64,000 nt of DNA from an uncultured Lachnospiraceae bacterium (GCA_944376425.1 CALWCS010000049.1:1-64000); one strand, 5' to 3'; counted from the first letter of the stretch, positions 12,690 through 23,127 are shown. Notes: a model not told the origin generated them from the sequence alone. A program made the numbers and translations.

Positions 12690-13273
12690 AGGACGATATC
12701 ACCTTCTTTCTGCCATTTTTCATTTTGCTCTAAAGAAATTTTCATAAGCTGTGACTGCATACGTTCCAGTCTGCTTTTTATGCTGCTGTCTATCACACGA
12801 TCCTTCAGCCGAATCTTCATTCCTCCAATCAGGCTCGGATCAATGGCATACTGTATTTCCAGTTTCCGATATCCAGTTGTTTTTATCATAATTTCCCTGA
12901 TTTTCTTTTTTTGGAAACTCTTTAATTCTGCTGCTGATATCACCTGAATACGCCCTGTCCCTTGATATTCTTCAATCTGAGTCATCAGTTCAGATAAAAT
13001 TTCCGGCAATTGTTCTGAGCGTTTGTTCTTCACAATCACACAAAAAAATGCCGTCATTTCATTAGAAACTCTTTCTTTCAAAATCTGCTCTGTCGTACGA
13101 AGTTTTTCTTCCATCAAAACCCCTGGGTTTTCCAAAAACTGAATCCATTGCGGATTTTCTTCGACAGCTTTTCGAACTGCCGCAGCTTCTTGGAGCAACC
13201 GGTCTGTTTTTTGGTCTTCTACTGCCAGCTCAAATATTGCTTTTGCATACCTTTTTGATACTAACTGATCCAT
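12686..13273 (-). CDS. atpH: ATP synthase F1 delta subunit
   Basis: The delta subunit connects the top of F1 to the b-subunit stator. The N-terminal six-helix domain is recognisable ([14 protein letters not shown]), as is the C-terminal [28 protein letters not shown] signature. At 195 residues it is slightly longer than the usual 180. It starts 13 bases inside the end of atpF with AGGAGAACAGAC before the ATG. Confidence 0.93.
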   Translation of the reverse strand: MDQLVSKRYAKAIFELAVEDQKTDRLLQEAAAVRKAVEENPQWIQFLENPGVLMEEKLRTTEQILKERVSNEMTAFFCVIVKNKRSEQLPEILSELMTQIEEYQGTGRIQVISAAELKSFQKKKIREIMIKTTGYRKLEIQYAIDPSLIGGMKIRLKDRVIDSSIKSRLERMQSQLMKISLEQNEKWQKEGDIVL

Positions 13274-13776
13274 GTCTGTTCTCCTATTTCCTGCAATGTC
13301 TTTTCGACAAGCTGATCTTGAAATTCTGGTGTCACAGACGATTCCATTACTTTTTTTGCGATAAGAGAGGCAATCGATATCATCTCTTTTTTCTTTTCAT
13401 CCGCCTCTTTTCTTCGCTCGAGTTCTATTTGTATTTTTGCTCTTTCTCTGATTCGTACTGCCTCTTTATTTGCCTCGTTTAAAATTTTTTCTTCCTTTTT
13501 GAGAGCCTTCTGTCTTGCTTTTACCAATATCTCCTGGGCTTCTTTTTCAATATTTTTTATTTTTGCTTCATAGTCTGCTTTTAGTTTCAGTGCTTCTTCC
13601 TTTGATTGTTCGGCAGTCTTTCTGTCATTTTTTATCTGATCTTCTCTTTCTTTGAGTACATTTCTGACAGGCACAAACAGAAAATATGACAGAAATAAAA
13701 ACATGACAAATACTGATAATGCCAGAACTGCTGCATCAAACAAAAGCTGGAAATCCAGATTGAATAATCGTTCCAA
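13261..13776 (-). CDS. atpF: ATP synthase Fo b subunit
   Basis: The b subunit forms the peripheral stator. It has one membrane helix (about residues 10-32, FDAAVLALSVFVMFLFLSYFLFV), followed by a long charged coiled coil rich in Lys, Glu and Ala to residue 150, then a short delta-binding end. The start codon is TTG at 13774-13776, with AAAGGAAG and AAAAGG upstream; no ATG in frame gives the membrane helix. Confidence 0.93.
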   Translation of the reverse strand: MERLFNLDFQLLFDAAVLALSVFVMFLFLSYFLFVPVRNVLKEREDQIKNDRKTAEQSKEEALKLKADYEAKIKNIEKEAQEILVKARQKALKKEEKILNEANKEAVRIRERAKIQIELERRKEADEKKKEMISIASLIAKKVMESSVTPEFQDQLVEKTLQEIGEQTWIS

Positions 13777-13824
13777 CGCCTTTTCTTCCTTTCTCTCTTT
13801 TCTTCTGTTTCCTGATCGTGTTTA

Positions 13825-14115
<291 letters not shown>

Positions 14116-14206
14116 TCATTTTTTTTATTTTTAATCTTTTTATTGTTGCCTCTGTTCTTTTCTTCTGTTTTTGATTTCTTTTCAACCCTATCACTCTGAT
14201 AAAAGA

Positions 14207-14935
14207 TTATGTGGGACGTTGCGGCAGTTTGTCACTGATAAATACCATCGTCAGCATACAAAAAACATAAGTCTGTATCATCCCTGAAAAGATATCAAAA
14301 TAGATATGCAAAAATCCGGGCCATGCCACGGCAAACGGAGAAAGCAGCGAATAAATCAGCGCCATCATAACTGTCCCTGACAAAACATTGCCAAAAAGAC
14401 GCAAAGACAAAGAAAACGGAACAGAAAGTTCTCCGATCAGATTGATCGGAAATAGAAATGGAAGCGGCTGAAACAATCCTGTAAATGCCTTTGTCTTATT
14501 ATATTTGATGTTATTATATTGAATTATCATAAAGGTCAGTAATCCAAGCGGCAATGTCACACCATAATCGGCAGTCGGAGGTCTGATTCCAAATAGTCCC
14601 GATAGATTACTTACGAAAATAAACAAAAAAATACAGCTGATGTAATTTACAAATTTAGGAGCATACCATCCCATACTGTTTTCCGTCATATGATCCAGCA
14701 TCTCTACCATCATCTCTACCGCATTTTGAAACCCTGTCGGAAATTCCTGCGGTGTTTTCATCCTTTTTCTGACTGCAAGCGCAAATATAAATAAAATCAG
14801 CATAATCACCAGCAAACTGACATGAGTTGTTGTGATCCATAGCTCCTGTCCAAACAATTCAAATCGAATCAGTCCATGAATCATAAAATCAACCTCTTTT
14901 GCAGCCAGCATCTGAAAATTACCGGCAGTTTTCAT
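14207..14935 (-). CDS. atpB: ATP synthase Fo a subunit
   Basis: This is the stator half-channel subunit, with five to six membrane helices. The essential Arg is in LSLRLFGNVLSG, and PINLIGELSVPFSLSLRLFGN is the conserved fourth to fifth helix region. At 242 residues it is a typical short Clostridial a subunit. A strong AGGAGGTGAG site precedes the ATG. It opens the core of the operon. Confidence 0.95.
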   Translation of the reverse strand: MKTAGNFQMLAAKEVDFMIHGLIRFELFGQELWITTTHVSLLVIMLILFIFALAVRKRMKTPQEFPTGFQNAVEMMVEMLDHMTENSMGWYAPKFVNYISCIFLFIFVSNLSGLFGIRPPTADYGVTLPLGLLTFMIIQYNNIKYNKTKAFTGLFQPLPFLFPINLIGELSVPFSLSLRLFGNVLSGTVMMALIYSLLSPFAVAWPGFLHIYFDIFSGMIQTYVFCMLTMVFISDKLPQRPT

Positions 14936-14958
14936 ATTTTTATCTCACCTCCTAAAAA

Positions 14959-15372
14959 CTATATCCCGGTTTTTTTCGGCTGTCTCCTTCTTTCTATTTT
15001 TTGAAAGAGGTTATGAATCGGCATTTGCAGAAATGCCCCGCCTTTTAGCGTAATCATTCCCAGAAATAACGCTGCGATATTTCCAAGATTCCAGTACCAG
15101 ACTAGCACGATCAAAAGCAGGGACGCTACGCTGCGCAGTCCATACATGATTTTGATATAACTGACAGCGTTTTTCTCATTTCGGTTCCATGCATTTTGAA
15201 TCGAACGCTCTATATGCACAGCCTTGATCATGGAAAAAAACACTCCAATCCAAAGCCCTGCTGCGTAGGATATTTTATCTTCAAACATCCAAAAGAGAAC
15301 CAACTGAAAAAAAATTCCGCAAATGAAAATGCCAAGCAACAATTCTTTTAATACTCTACTCATTCTTCTCAT
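14959..15372 (-). CDS. ATP synthase I-like membrane protein
   Basis: The 137-residue protein has four predicted membrane helices, separated by a loop with HIERSIQNAWNRNEKNA. It sits in the position of atpI, just before atpB. Proteins of this family assist assembly of the c-ring or transport Mg2+/Ca2+ around it. The sequence is poorly conserved, so the family call leans on topology and location. Its start lies within the end of the preceding AtpZ-like gene (overlap 17 bases). An alternative ATG is nine bases further in. Confidence 0.8.
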   Translation of the reverse strand: MRRMSRVLKELLLGIFICGIFFQLVLFWMFEDKISYAAGLWIGVFFSMIKAVHIERSIQNAWNRNEKNAVSYIKIMYGLRSVASLLLIVLVWYWNLGNIAALFLGMITLKGGAFLQMPIHNLFQKIERRRQPKKTGI

Positions 15373-15598
15373 TTTTCTTTTCCTTCTCCTCCTCTTTTAT
15401 CACCTGGCGCAGGAGAATCCATGTATTTCTTGTTCCTGCCAAAATTCCTAAAATGAGCAGCGGAATCGTAGTATACCAGCCAAATTTCTGTTCCATCCAG
15501 AATCCCAGTGCAACGCATAAGATCACTGGTGCCAGCATACTGATTCCAACTTGTGTCACCATGGCAAGAGAATGAAAAATCTCTTTTTTCTCTTTCAA
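15356..15598 (-). CDS. AtpZ/AtpI-type small membrane protein
   Basis: This small protein has two membrane helices (MVTQVGISMLAPVILCVALGF and a second, LLILGILAGTR), joined by a short loop, and a charged Lys/Glu tail. That is the pattern of the AtpZ family encoded at the head of ATP synthase operons. It probably helps assemble Fo or supplies Mg2+. The start is likely TTG at 15596-15598, behind AAAGGGG; a longer in-frame ATG would overlap the upstream permease gene. Confidence 0.8.
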   Translation of the reverse strand: MKEKKEIFHSLAMVTQVGISMLAPVILCVALGFWMEQKFGWYTTIPLLILGILAGTRNTWILLRQVIKEEEKEKKNEKNE

Positions 15599-15617
15599 TC
15601 TGTCTTCCCCTTTCTTT

Positions 15618-16778
15618 TTACTGTCTAAACAGGCGTGAATCATCTTCTTTTTGATATTTTCTTTCTGCTATCTGCGATCTGCTTTCTTTCACTTTTTTTT
15701 GCCATGGCTCTTCTATTTTTCTCCATGTTTTCCCGGAAGATTCCTCTATTTCATGTTCAATTTCCATAATTAAAAGCAAAGAAGCCGGTCCCTCAATCAC
15801 CCCAAGAGGTCCAAACAGATACAATCCCACATAAACTGTAATCAAAATCACAATCGGATAAATGCCCAGACTTTTTCCAACCAGCTTAGGCTCTAGAAAT
15901 TCTCTCGTCGTATTTGCGATAAAAAAGATCGTCATATATGCAGCTGCATGGAAAAAATCTTTTGATAAAAGACTGATAATTGCCCATGGGATCAAAATTG
16001 TCCCTGTTCCGATAAATGGAAGGACATCCAAAATCCCTATCACGGTTCCAATCAGCAGTGCGTACGGATTTTTCAAAATCCAAAGCCCCGCAACACAGAT
16101 TACAATGACCAGTCCCATAATCATTAACTGTGCCTTGATATAGACTCCTGCCATTCCCCAAATTCTTTGTTCTATACGGACAGCTGCCTGGTAGAGAGGC
16201 TGATGAGATATTTTTTCTTTGATTTCCGGATAGTCTTTCATCAACAGAATCGCTGAGATAAATACTAAAAAAAATGCTCCTGCTGCTTTTACAATTTCTA
16301 CCATATATCCTACAGAATTTCCCACCATAGTTGGAATTACATTGGTCTCAACTTCTTCTTGTATTTTTCCAATATTCGTATATACAAAATTTTTTACGTC
16401 CGAGACGTGCAGTCCTAGGGAACGTTCTAATCCTTCGCAGCAGTCATCCACAAAATATTGAAAATTTTGATAATATACATCAAAATTTTGAACGAAGGCA
16501 CGAAATTGTTCGAGAAGTTTTGTCACCAGAAAATAAACTAAGAGAATCAGAACCCCTGAAAAGATTACTAATAGAAAAGAAAAAATCCACTCTCTTTTTA
16601 TTTTTAAAATACCATGCAGTTTCTCAATCAGAGGACGCACCATTTTTACCAGAATTCCTGCAATTAAAAAAGGAATTACAAGAGGCAGCAGATATTTCAT
16701 ACCTGCATAAACTGCCAACGTAATTCCTATGATTCTAACAATTTTCTTTTTGTTTAATACGGAACGAATTTCTGGCAT
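15618..16778 (-). CDS. AI-2E family permease, YtvI-like
   Basis: The 386-residue protein has about seven to eight membrane helices, with a long soluble loop between the second-third and later helices and the family signature GILDVLPFIGTGTILIPWAI around residues 245-265. The AI-2E family includes the Bacillus sporulation protein YtvI and Na+/H+-type exporters; the exact substrate is unknown. The C-terminal 60 residues are hydrophilic and rich in Lys/Arg. AAGGAG lies before the ATG. It directly precedes the ATP synthase operon (19-base gap to the AtpZ-like gene), so the two may be co-transcribed. Confidence 0.85.
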   Translation of the reverse strand: MPEIRSVLNKKKIVRIIGITLAVYAGMKYLLPLVIPFLIAGILVKMVRPLIEKLHGILKIKREWIFSFLLVIFSGVLILLVYFLVTKLLEQFRAFVQNFDVYYQNFQYFVDDCCEGLERSLGLHVSDVKNFVYTNIGKIQEEVETNVIPTMVGNSVGYMVEIVKAAGAFFLVFISAILLMKDYPEIKEKISHQPLYQAAVRIEQRIWGMAGVYIKAQLMIMGLVIVICVAGLWILKNPYALLIGTVIGILDVLPFIGTGTILIPWAIISLLSKDFFHAAAYMTIFFIANTTREFLEPKLVGKSLGIYPIVILITVYVGLYLFGPLGVIEGPASLLLIMEIEHEIEESSGKTWRKIEEPWQKKVKESRSQIAERKYQKEDDSRLFRQ

Positions 16779-16822
16779 ACTATGTTCTCCTTCTTACTAC
16801 CTTTCCCATAGTATGCGCATTT

Positions 16823-17497
16823 TTATTCGAACCATGCAAAACATGTACCTTCAGGCTTACATGTAAAAACCATCTTTTTTCCTGTTTTTGGATGAATAAA
16901 CGAAAGCTTTACCGCACACAGCCCAATGGTATCTTTCATGCCGACATTTTGATCTTTGATTCCATATTTTCTGTCTCCGTAAAGAGGGCACCCGGCATTT
17001 GCCATCTGTACGCGGATCTGATGGTGGCGTCCTGTTACAAGATGAATCGCTGCTAAGCTATAATTTTCCTGTTCTTTCAAAATATGATACTCTAGTTCCG
17101 CACGCTTTGCTCCGGTTGTCTCTTGATCCACCACACTGGAATGATTCATTCTTTCATCTTTCTTTAGATAATCCACCAAAATTCCTGATTTTGTCTTCAT
17201 CTTTCCACAGATTACGGCTTCATATTCCTTCATAAAGTTATTTCCGCGAAATCCGCCGCTTAACTTTGCAGCAGCCTGCTTTGTCTTTGCAAATACAAGC
17301 AGTCCTTCTACCGGCTGATCAATCCGATGGACTACTCCTAAATAAGGTTCTCCTATACCTGAATTTTTTTCATATAAATATGTCTTTAGCTCACTGACGC
17401 AATCTTTTTCTCCAATTTTTCTGCTCTGCACCGGAAATCCAGACGGCTTTTGACAGACCAGCAGTTCAGAATCTTCATAAATCATTTTCAGTTTCAT
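16823..17497 (-). CDS. RluA-family pseudouridine synthase
   Basis: This cytoplasmic enzyme isomerises uridine to pseudouridine in RNA. The core motif HRIDQPVEGLLVFAKT contains the catalytic Asp. GRHHQIRVQMANAGCPLYGDRKYG is the second signature. No N-terminal S4 domain is present; at 224 residues it is the short form. It starts 3 bases after the stop of the response regulator gene (AAGGTG site between), so it is part of the same transcript. Confidence 0.92.
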   Translation of the reverse strand: MKLKMIYEDSELLVCQKPSGFPVQSRKIGEKDCVSELKTYLYEKNSGIGEPYLGVVHRIDQPVEGLLVFAKTKQAAAKLSGGFRGNNFMKEYEAVICGKMKTKSGILVDYLKKDERMNHSSVVDQETTGAKRAELEYHILKEQENYSLAAIHLVTGRHHQIRVQMANAGCPLYGDRKYGIKDQNVGMKDTIGLCAVKLSFIHPKTGKKMVFTCKPEGTCFAWFE

Positions 17498-17499
17498 TT

Positions 17500-18189
17500 T
17501 TACACCTTAAACCGGTATCCTACCCCCCATATTGTCTCAATGTACTGGGGTTTCGCCGTATTAAATTCAATTTTTTCTCTGATTTTTTTGATATGAACCG
17601 TCACCGTTGCAATATCTCCAACAGATTCCATATCCCAAATTTTATTAAACAATTCTTCTTTTGTAAACACATGATTCGGATTTTGTGCAAGAAAGGTCAG
17701 CAGATCAAACTCTTTTGTCGTAAATGTTTTTTCTTCTCCATTGATCCAGACTCTTCTTGCTGTCTTATCAATTTTAATGCCACGGATCTCTACAATCTCA
17801 TTTTCCTGGACATTGCTGCTTACCAGTCGCTCATACCTCGCCAGATGTGCCTTTACGCGTGCCACCAGCTCGCTTGGGCTGAACGGTTTTGTCATATAGT
17901 CGTCGGCTCCCAGCCCCAATCCTCTGATCTTATCGATATCATCTTTTTTGGCAGATACCATAATAATCGGCGTATTTTTCTTATCTCTCACTTTTCTGCA
18001 AATTTCAAATCCATCTACTTCAGGAAGCATTAAATCCAGAATTACAAGGTCAAACTCCTCTTCTAAAGCTCGTTTCAGTCCGATGTCTCCCTGATTTTCA
18101 ATTTCCACCTCAAATCCACTCAGCTCCAGATAATCCTTTTCCAGATCTGCAATGCTCTCCTCATCTTCGATAATAAGAATCTTACTCAT
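17500..18189 (-). CDS. OmpR/PhoB-family response regulator
   Basis: The receiver domain (1-115) has the acidic pair EDEE at 8-11, the phosphoacceptor Asp in LVILDLMLPEVDG (about residue 52), and the Lys in MTKPF (about 101). The C-terminal winged helix (130-229) is the DNA-binding output. GGAGG precedes the ATG. It overlaps the start of the sensor kinase reading frame's end by 8 bases, so the two form a translationally coupled pair that controls genes elsewhere. No target is evident in the window. Confidence 0.95.
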   Translation of the reverse strand: MSKILIIEDEESIADLEKDYLELSGFEVEIENQGDIGLKRALEEEFDLVILDLMLPEVDGFEICRKVRDKKNTPIIMVSAKKDDIDKIRGLGLGADDYMTKPFSPSELVARVKAHLARYERLVSSNVQENEIVEIRGIKIDKTARRVWINGEEKTFTTKEFDLLTFLAQNPNHVFTKEELFNKIWDMESVGDIATVTVHIKKIREKIEFNTAKPQYIETIWGVGYRFKV

Positions 18190-19675
18190 CTACTTTTACC
18201 TCCTGATATTTTCTAATGACAAAAAACATGATGGTTCCTGTCCCAAGTTTACTGTTGGCCCAGATTTTTCCACCGTGGTCCTCAATAATCTTTCGCACAA
18301 TCGAAAGTCCGATTCCACTGCCTCCAAGTGCCGAATTTCTCGAAGAATCTGCGCGGTAAAATCTGTCAAAAATCAGCGGGAGATCTTTTACGGCAATTCC
18401 CTTTCCGTTATCTTCAATTTCAACCTGGATAAAATCTCCTGCGTCTTTGATTCGGATATTAATGTATCCTTTTGGTTTATCAATATACTTGACGGAATTG
18501 CCAATAATGTTGTTGATGACACGCTTTAGCTGTTCTGCGTCAGCGATAATCATCACGTCTTCATCTACATAGTTAAAGTAGGCAAGATCAATATTCTTAT
18601 CCGCAAGATCAAGGGCAATCTCTTCTTTGCAGTCATTAAAGTAACTTGCCACATTAATTTTGCTGAATGTATAAGGAATGCGGTTCGTATCAATTTTAGA
18701 ATAAAACGTCAGTTCATTGATCAGACGGTCCATTTCATTTGCTTTATTATAAATCGTCTTGATATAACGATCCATTTTTTCCGGTGTATTTGCAACACCG
18801 TCCATGATTCCTTCCACATATCCTTTTACTGCTGTAATGGGTGTTTTTAAATCATGGGAGATATTGCTGATCAGTTCTTTATTTTCCCGGTCATACGCCA
18901 TATTTTCTTCCGCTGACTCTTTGAGTCTTTTTCTCATATCTTCAAAGTCTCTGCAAAGTTCACTGATCTCATCTTCCCCCTTTGCTTCCAATGTAAAGTC
19001 AAGATTTCCTTCCTTTATGCTTTGAGTTGCTTTTCTTAAGCGCTCCAGCGGATTATGAATGCCCCGGTAAATCCAAAGTGTCAAAATTGCAGCTGTACAT
19101 ATTAAAATCACGACGATTGCTATAATCATATCTACAACCAGTTTTCTTACCTGCGGAATCGTCTCTGTGGCAGAAGTCATAATAAAAATACTTCCCTGTG
19201 TATTGTCACTGAACACCACATCCGTCTGTTTTACAAAAGCGTTTACTTCATTTCCGATATAAACGCCTGTATCAGACTCGCCGACATATTCCCCGTAATC
19301 CGGAAGTTCCTCAAACAATTCTGCTATTTTCTCATCGTCTTGAGGATAAAACAGTTCTGTTCCTTTTCGAACAATCAGATAAGAAGATTTCTCATCCAAC
19401 TTTTTATTCCATTCTTCTAAAAAACTCTGTTCCAGAAATTGATCTGGATTTTCTTTTCCTTCTTCCTGAATCTCTTCATAATCCTTCAGGGTTGATTTAC
19501 TGATCATCTGAAGAGAGTTTGATAAATTCTCATACGTAATATTTGGAATATTATAAATCTTCTCAATTGCTTCTAGCTGATAATGTGTAAATAATAGCAG
19601 CGCAATGGTCGTCAATATAACTGGCGCACAGATGATTGCGAAGAACGCAATGATTAATCGGTTCTTTAACTTCAT
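18182..19675 (-). CDS. Membrane sensor histidine kinase
   Basis: Two membrane segments (about residues 6-27 and 160-185) flank an outer sensing domain of about 130 residues. A HAMP domain follows (185-240), then the phosphoacceptor His in ISNISHDLKTPITAVKG, and the ATPase domain with DNGKGIAVKDLPLIFDRFYR and GGSGIGLSIVRKI. The ATG at 19673-19675 has AAGGAGAG upstream; a longer frame from 19702 does not. It phosphorylates the adjacent response regulator. The signal is unknown. Confidence 0.93.
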   Translation of the reverse strand: MKLKNRLIIAFFAIICAPVILTTIALLLFTHYQLEAIEKIYNIPNITYENLSNSLQMISKSTLKDYEEIQEEGKENPDQFLEQSFLEEWNKKLDEKSSYLIVRKGTELFYPQDDEKIAELFEELPDYGEYVGESDTGVYIGNEVNAFVKQTDVVFSDNTQGSIFIMTSATETIPQVRKLVVDMIIAIVVILICTAAILTLWIYRGIHNPLERLRKATQSIKEGNLDFTLEAKGEDEISELCRDFEDMRKRLKESAEENMAYDRENKELISNISHDLKTPITAVKGYVEGIMDGVANTPEKMDRYIKTIYNKANEMDRLINELTFYSKIDTNRIPYTFSKINVASYFNDCKEEIALDLADKNIDLAYFNYVDEDVMIIADAEQLKRVINNIIGNSVKYIDKPKGYINIRIKDAGDFIQVEIEDNGKGIAVKDLPLIFDRFYRADSSRNSALGGSGIGLSIVRKIIEDHGGKIWANSKLGTGTIMFFVIRKYQEVKVDE

Positions 19676-19788
19676 GGTTCTTCTCTCCTTATTTCTTTTC
19701 ATGTAGTATCATATATGATTTATTATAACATACACTTTTTTTGTTTTCATCTAAACAATCCCGTTCAATTCTAAACTTTCTATTAAGC

Positions 19789-19822
19789 AAAAAAACTGAT
19801 GCAGGTTTTGCCCACACCAGTT
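19789..19822 (-). terminator. Rho-independent terminator of metK
   Basis: An 11-bp stem (with a few G-T pairs), loop CAAAA and a run of seven T on the minus strand lie about 45 bases past the metK stop. Confidence 0.85.
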
Positions 19823-19867
19823 TTCTGTTCTCTCTGCCTAAATCTCCCGGCTTTGCCGGTTTGATCA

Positions 19868-21070
19868 CTAAATTTCTTCTTCCTTTAAATAGTTTCTAAG
19901 CTCTTCCACTTTATCCAGTTTCTCCCATGGGAGATCCAGATCATTGCGTCCGAAATGACCGTATGCCGCTGTCTGCTTATAGATCGGACGGCGCAGATCC
20001 AACATCTTAATAATTCCTGCCGGACGAAGATCAAAGTGCTCTCTTACAATTTTTGTCAGCTCTGCATCTGAGATTTTTCCTGTTCCAAATGTATTTACTG
20101 TAACAGAAGTCGGTCGCGCAACACCAATCGCATAAGACAGCTGAATTTCACATTTATCTGCAATTCCTGCCGCAACCAGGTTTTTGGCAACATAGCGTGC
20201 TGCATAAGCTCCCGAACGATCTACTTTTGTACAATCTTTTCCTGAAAAAGCACCGCCGCCATGACGTGCATATCCGCCATAGCTGTCTACAATAATCTTT
20301 CTTCCTGTCAGTCCGCTGTCTCCGTGTGGTCCGCCGATTACAAATCTTCCAGTCGGATTAATATAAAATCTGGTATTCTCATCAATCATATCCGCCGGAA
20401 TCACTTCATCAAACACGTATTTTTTGATATCTGTATGAATCTGTTCCTGAGATACTTCCGGGTTATGCTGAGTAGACAATACCACTGCGTCCAGACGTGA
20501 TGGTCTTCCGGCCTCATCATATTCTACCGTTACCTGTGTCTTTCCGTCAGGTCTTAAATACGGAAGCACTCCATCTTTTCTGACTTTTGCCAGCTGATGG
20601 GCAAGTTTATGAGCAAGTGCGATCGGATATGGCATATACTCTTCTGTTTCATTCGTCGCATATCCAAACATCATGCCCTGATCCCCGGCTCCGATCGCCT
20701 CAATCTCATCGTCCGTCATCTGATTTTCTTTTGCTTCTAACGCTTTATCTACTCCCAGTGCAATGTCTTCTGACTGTTTATCCAAAGCAAGCAGTACTCC
20801 GCATGTATCTGCGTCAAAACCATATTTTCCTCTCGTATATCCAATCTCACGGATTGTATCTCGTACTACTTTCTGATAGTCAATATTTGCCTTACTTGTG
20901 ATTTCTCCCATCACCATAACAAGTCCTGTCGTTGTGCAAGTCTCACATGCTACACGGCTCATTGGATCCTGCTCTAACAAAGCATCTAAGATGGCGTCTG
21001 AAACTGCATCGCACACTTTGTCCGGATGACCTTCTGTTACTGACTCTGATGTAAATAATAATCTTTCCAT
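19868..21070 (-). CDS. metK: S-adenosylmethionine synthetase
   Basis: It makes SAM from methionine and ATP. Diagnostic motifs are [16 protein letters not shown] (ATP site), [12 protein letters not shown] (methionine/P-loop), and [27 protein letters not shown]. At 400 residues the length is standard. The mRNA leader carries a SAM-I riboswitch, so transcription stops when SAM is plentiful. The start has AAGGAG upstream. Confidence 0.97.
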   Translation of the reverse strand: MERLLFTSESVTEGHPDKVCDAVSDAILDALLEQDPMSRVACETCTTTGLVMVMGEITSKANIDYQKVVRDTIREIGYTRGKYGFDADTCGVLLALDKQSEDIALGVDKALEAKENQMTDDEIEAIGAGDQGMMFGYATNETEEYMPYPIALAHKLAHQLAKVRKDGVLPYLRPDGKTQVTVEYDEAGRPSRLDAVVLSTQHNPEVSQEQIHTDIKKYVFDEVIPADMIDENTRFYINPTGRFVIGGPHGDSGLTGRKIIVDSYGGYARHGGGAFSGKDCTKVDRSGAYAARYVAKNLVAAGIADKCEIQLSYAIGVARPTSVTVNTFGTGKISDAELTKIVREHFDLRPAGIIKMLDLRRPIYKQTAAYGHFGRNDLDLPWEKLDKVEELRNYLKEEEI

Positions 21071-21223
21071 TCAAATTCTCCTTCTCTTTTCGTTCCTCTT
21101 TTACTGTTTCCCTTTTTTACTAAAGACATTTCATTGTTTTTCTTTAGAAAACTTTCTTCCAGTTTCACCTGACCATATCCTGTCCGGAGTGTTTTTACAG
21201 AAGATACTCCCGCGAAAAACAGG

Positions 21224-21376
21224 AAAAAAAGCCCGCAATAAGCGGACTTTTTTATCTGTAATCATATAAAATCCCTTATTGTTCGATCAACTCGCTCAGG
21301 TTGGCACCTTCCTCTGCAAGGGGTTGCCGTGACTTCACAGATCCTATGTATCTCCATCACTCTGAATAAAGGTTCG
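21224..21376 (-). promoter_or_regulatory. SAM-I (S-box) riboswitch with terminator
   Basis: On the minus strand, TCAGAGTGATGGAGA and GGATCTGTGAAGTCACGG match the S-box core; the closing stem P1 pairs CCTTTATT near 21370 with AATAAGG near 21276. A GC-rich stem (AGTCCGC/GCGGGCT, 21229-21251) followed by a run of seven T forms the terminator. SAM binding would favour termination. It lies in the leader of metK, about 150 bases before its start. Confidence 0.93.
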
Positions 21377-21413
21377 TAAATAAATTTTTTATTGTTGCTA
21401 TGTTTGCTCCTAT

Positions 21414-21442
21414 AAGATAACGCGTTTTCTTCTATTCGTCAA
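21414..21442 (-). promoter_or_regulatory. Promoter for the metK transcript
   Basis: TTGACG (21437-21442) and TATCTT (21414-21419) are separated by exactly 17 bases on the minus strand, about 30 bases ahead of the riboswitch. Confidence 0.7.
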
Positions 21443-21496
21443 GATAAATCTCTGTCTTTTCTGATTTTTCCATATCGTCTGCTGTTTTCTTTCAGA

Positions 21497-22954
21497 CTAC
21501 ATTCCTGAAATCAGAGAAAGCGAAGATACCGAGCTTTGCTGCGTTATTCCACTATTTAAGCTTCCAATCTGACTTTGACTGCTTACAATATCATATTCCC
21601 AACTCTTAAGCACTCCATTGGATTCTTTCAGGAAAATTGCCTTATGACGATCATTGCTTCTAAATGCATAAGTCGCTGCATCTGTCATGCCAGTGTAAGT
21701 ATAGCCTGACTGCTTAATCTTCCAAATCGCACTTTTTATCGGTTCATCCAGATAAGCGCCATGTAAAACGAGATTCGAATATCCGGTATTATAAATTGAG
21801 ATATGGTAAACTCCTCTTGAAACATTCGCTGTACGTGCAGCTGCAAAAATCATTCCTTTGCCGCCTCTGACATAATCGTAGCCATTTTGATTATAATAGG
21901 TACTCATACCTCCGATTGTTGCTGCCAAAGAATCGATCAGTGACCTTGAAGCCGTATAACTGCTGTAATTTTTAAACGTATCTGTTACTTCCAGCGATTT
22001 CATCTGAATTGATTTCACAGGTGAAAATGCTCCGTAGGTAAATCCTGTACTTTGCTGTTTAAAAGCACGGATTCTATAGTAATATGTTCCGTCTGAAGGT
22101 ACGGTATCTGTCCATGTTACCGTAGATACATTCTGAATCGTTTTTACTTTTTTGTAAGTGCCAGAAGCACTTGTGCTTCTCTGAATCACATATCCTTGAG
22201 CCCCTGTTACTTTTTGCCAGGTCAGCTGTACATGACGTGAGTCTGTACTTTGAATCGATTGAATTTGGGAAGCTCCAAGTGTTGTCTTAACAGGAAGCCC
22301 TTTAATGTGACAAGAACTCAGCACGGTCTGTCCCTGCCAGGTTGCAGTTGCTTTTACGGTATAATAGTACGTAATTCCGGGCTGAGCTGTCTTGTCCGTG
22401 TAAGTCGTGACGTTGCCTGAGAGACGTGCGATCTCACGGAATATTGTGCTGCCGGTTCTGCGGTATACACGATAATTCATCGCATTCGTAACCGCTTTCC
22501 ACTGAACCTTCACCTGATTATAAGATAATGCCGTCACAGAACTCATGCCTGGCGTACTCAGTCCTGTAATCGCAATCGCAACATCAGATTTCGGTCCTTC
22601 TACTCTTCTTCCATTTACATTCTGATAAGCGCGTACAATATATTCATATCTTGTTCCGGGTTCCAGGTAAATGTTAGAATAATGGTCGGTTGCCTGGGTA
22701 TGCAGTTCTTTTAATACCCCCCATTGTCCCGTATTTCCAGGCTTTGAATACACGATATATCCGTCTGCTCCTTCTATTGGCTCCCACATCACCCGGATTC
22801 CTCTTGTCCCGCTTACACGCAGCGAAACTTCAGGTGCTTTCAGAGAAGCCGCCTCTGTCTTGTCCATCCCCACAGCCAGAGACAGGAACAGGCAACATAC
22901 CATCATCAAAAAAATTGTTCCCCAGTTTCTGATTTCTCTTTTCGTCTTTCTCAC
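21497..22954 (-). CDS. Secreted fibronectin type III repeat protein
   Basis: A signal peptide (about the first 35 residues, ending near DKTEA) is followed by three fibronectin-III domains (APEVSLRVSG..., GMSSVTALSYNQVKVQWK..., SQIQSIQSTDSRHVQLTWQ...). Each has the Trp in its second strand and a YYYRIRA or YEYIVRA strand near its end. The last 155 residues are an unfamiliar domain with repeated Tyr/Ser/Gly. It probably binds carbohydrate or protein at the cell surface. GTG at 22952-22954 with GAAGGA upstream is the best start; longer in-frame starts lack a ribosome site. No sorting signal is present. Confidence 0.78.
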   Translation of the reverse strand: MRKTKREIRNWGTIFLMMVCCLFLSLAVGMDKTEAASLKAPEVSLRVSGTRGIRVMWEPIEGADGYIVYSKPGNTGQWGVLKELHTQATDHYSNIYLEPGTRYEYIVRAYQNVNGRRVEGPKSDVAIAITGLSTPGMSSVTALSYNQVKVQWKAVTNAMNYRVYRRTGSTIFREIARLSGNVTTYTDKTAQPGITYYYTVKATATWQGQTVLSSCHIKGLPVKTTLGASQIQSIQSTDSRHVQLTWQKVTGAQGYVIQRSTSASGTYKKVKTIQNVSTVTWTDTVPSDGTYYYRIRAFKQQSTGFTYGAFSPVKSIQMKSLEVTDTFKNYSSYTASRSLIDSLAATIGGMSTYYNQNGYDYVRGGKGMIFAAARTANVSRGVYHISIYNTGYSNLVLHGAYLDEPIKSAIWKIKQSGYTYTGMTDAATYAFRSNDRHKAIFLKESNGVLKSWEYDIVSSQSQIGSLNSGITQQSSVSSLSLISGM

Positions 22955-23127
22955 CCTTTCTTCCTTCAAATACTTCAGTAAGTTTTCTAAACAAACATGC
23001 ATCATACATGCCAGTTTCGCTGTAATTCAGGCAAAATGCTTTCTTCTCATGTATAAAAATAAGGTGCCGCCGCATCAAACAATGTTTTCGATTTTGCTCA
23101 ACACGACACCACCCTGTTATATTTCTC

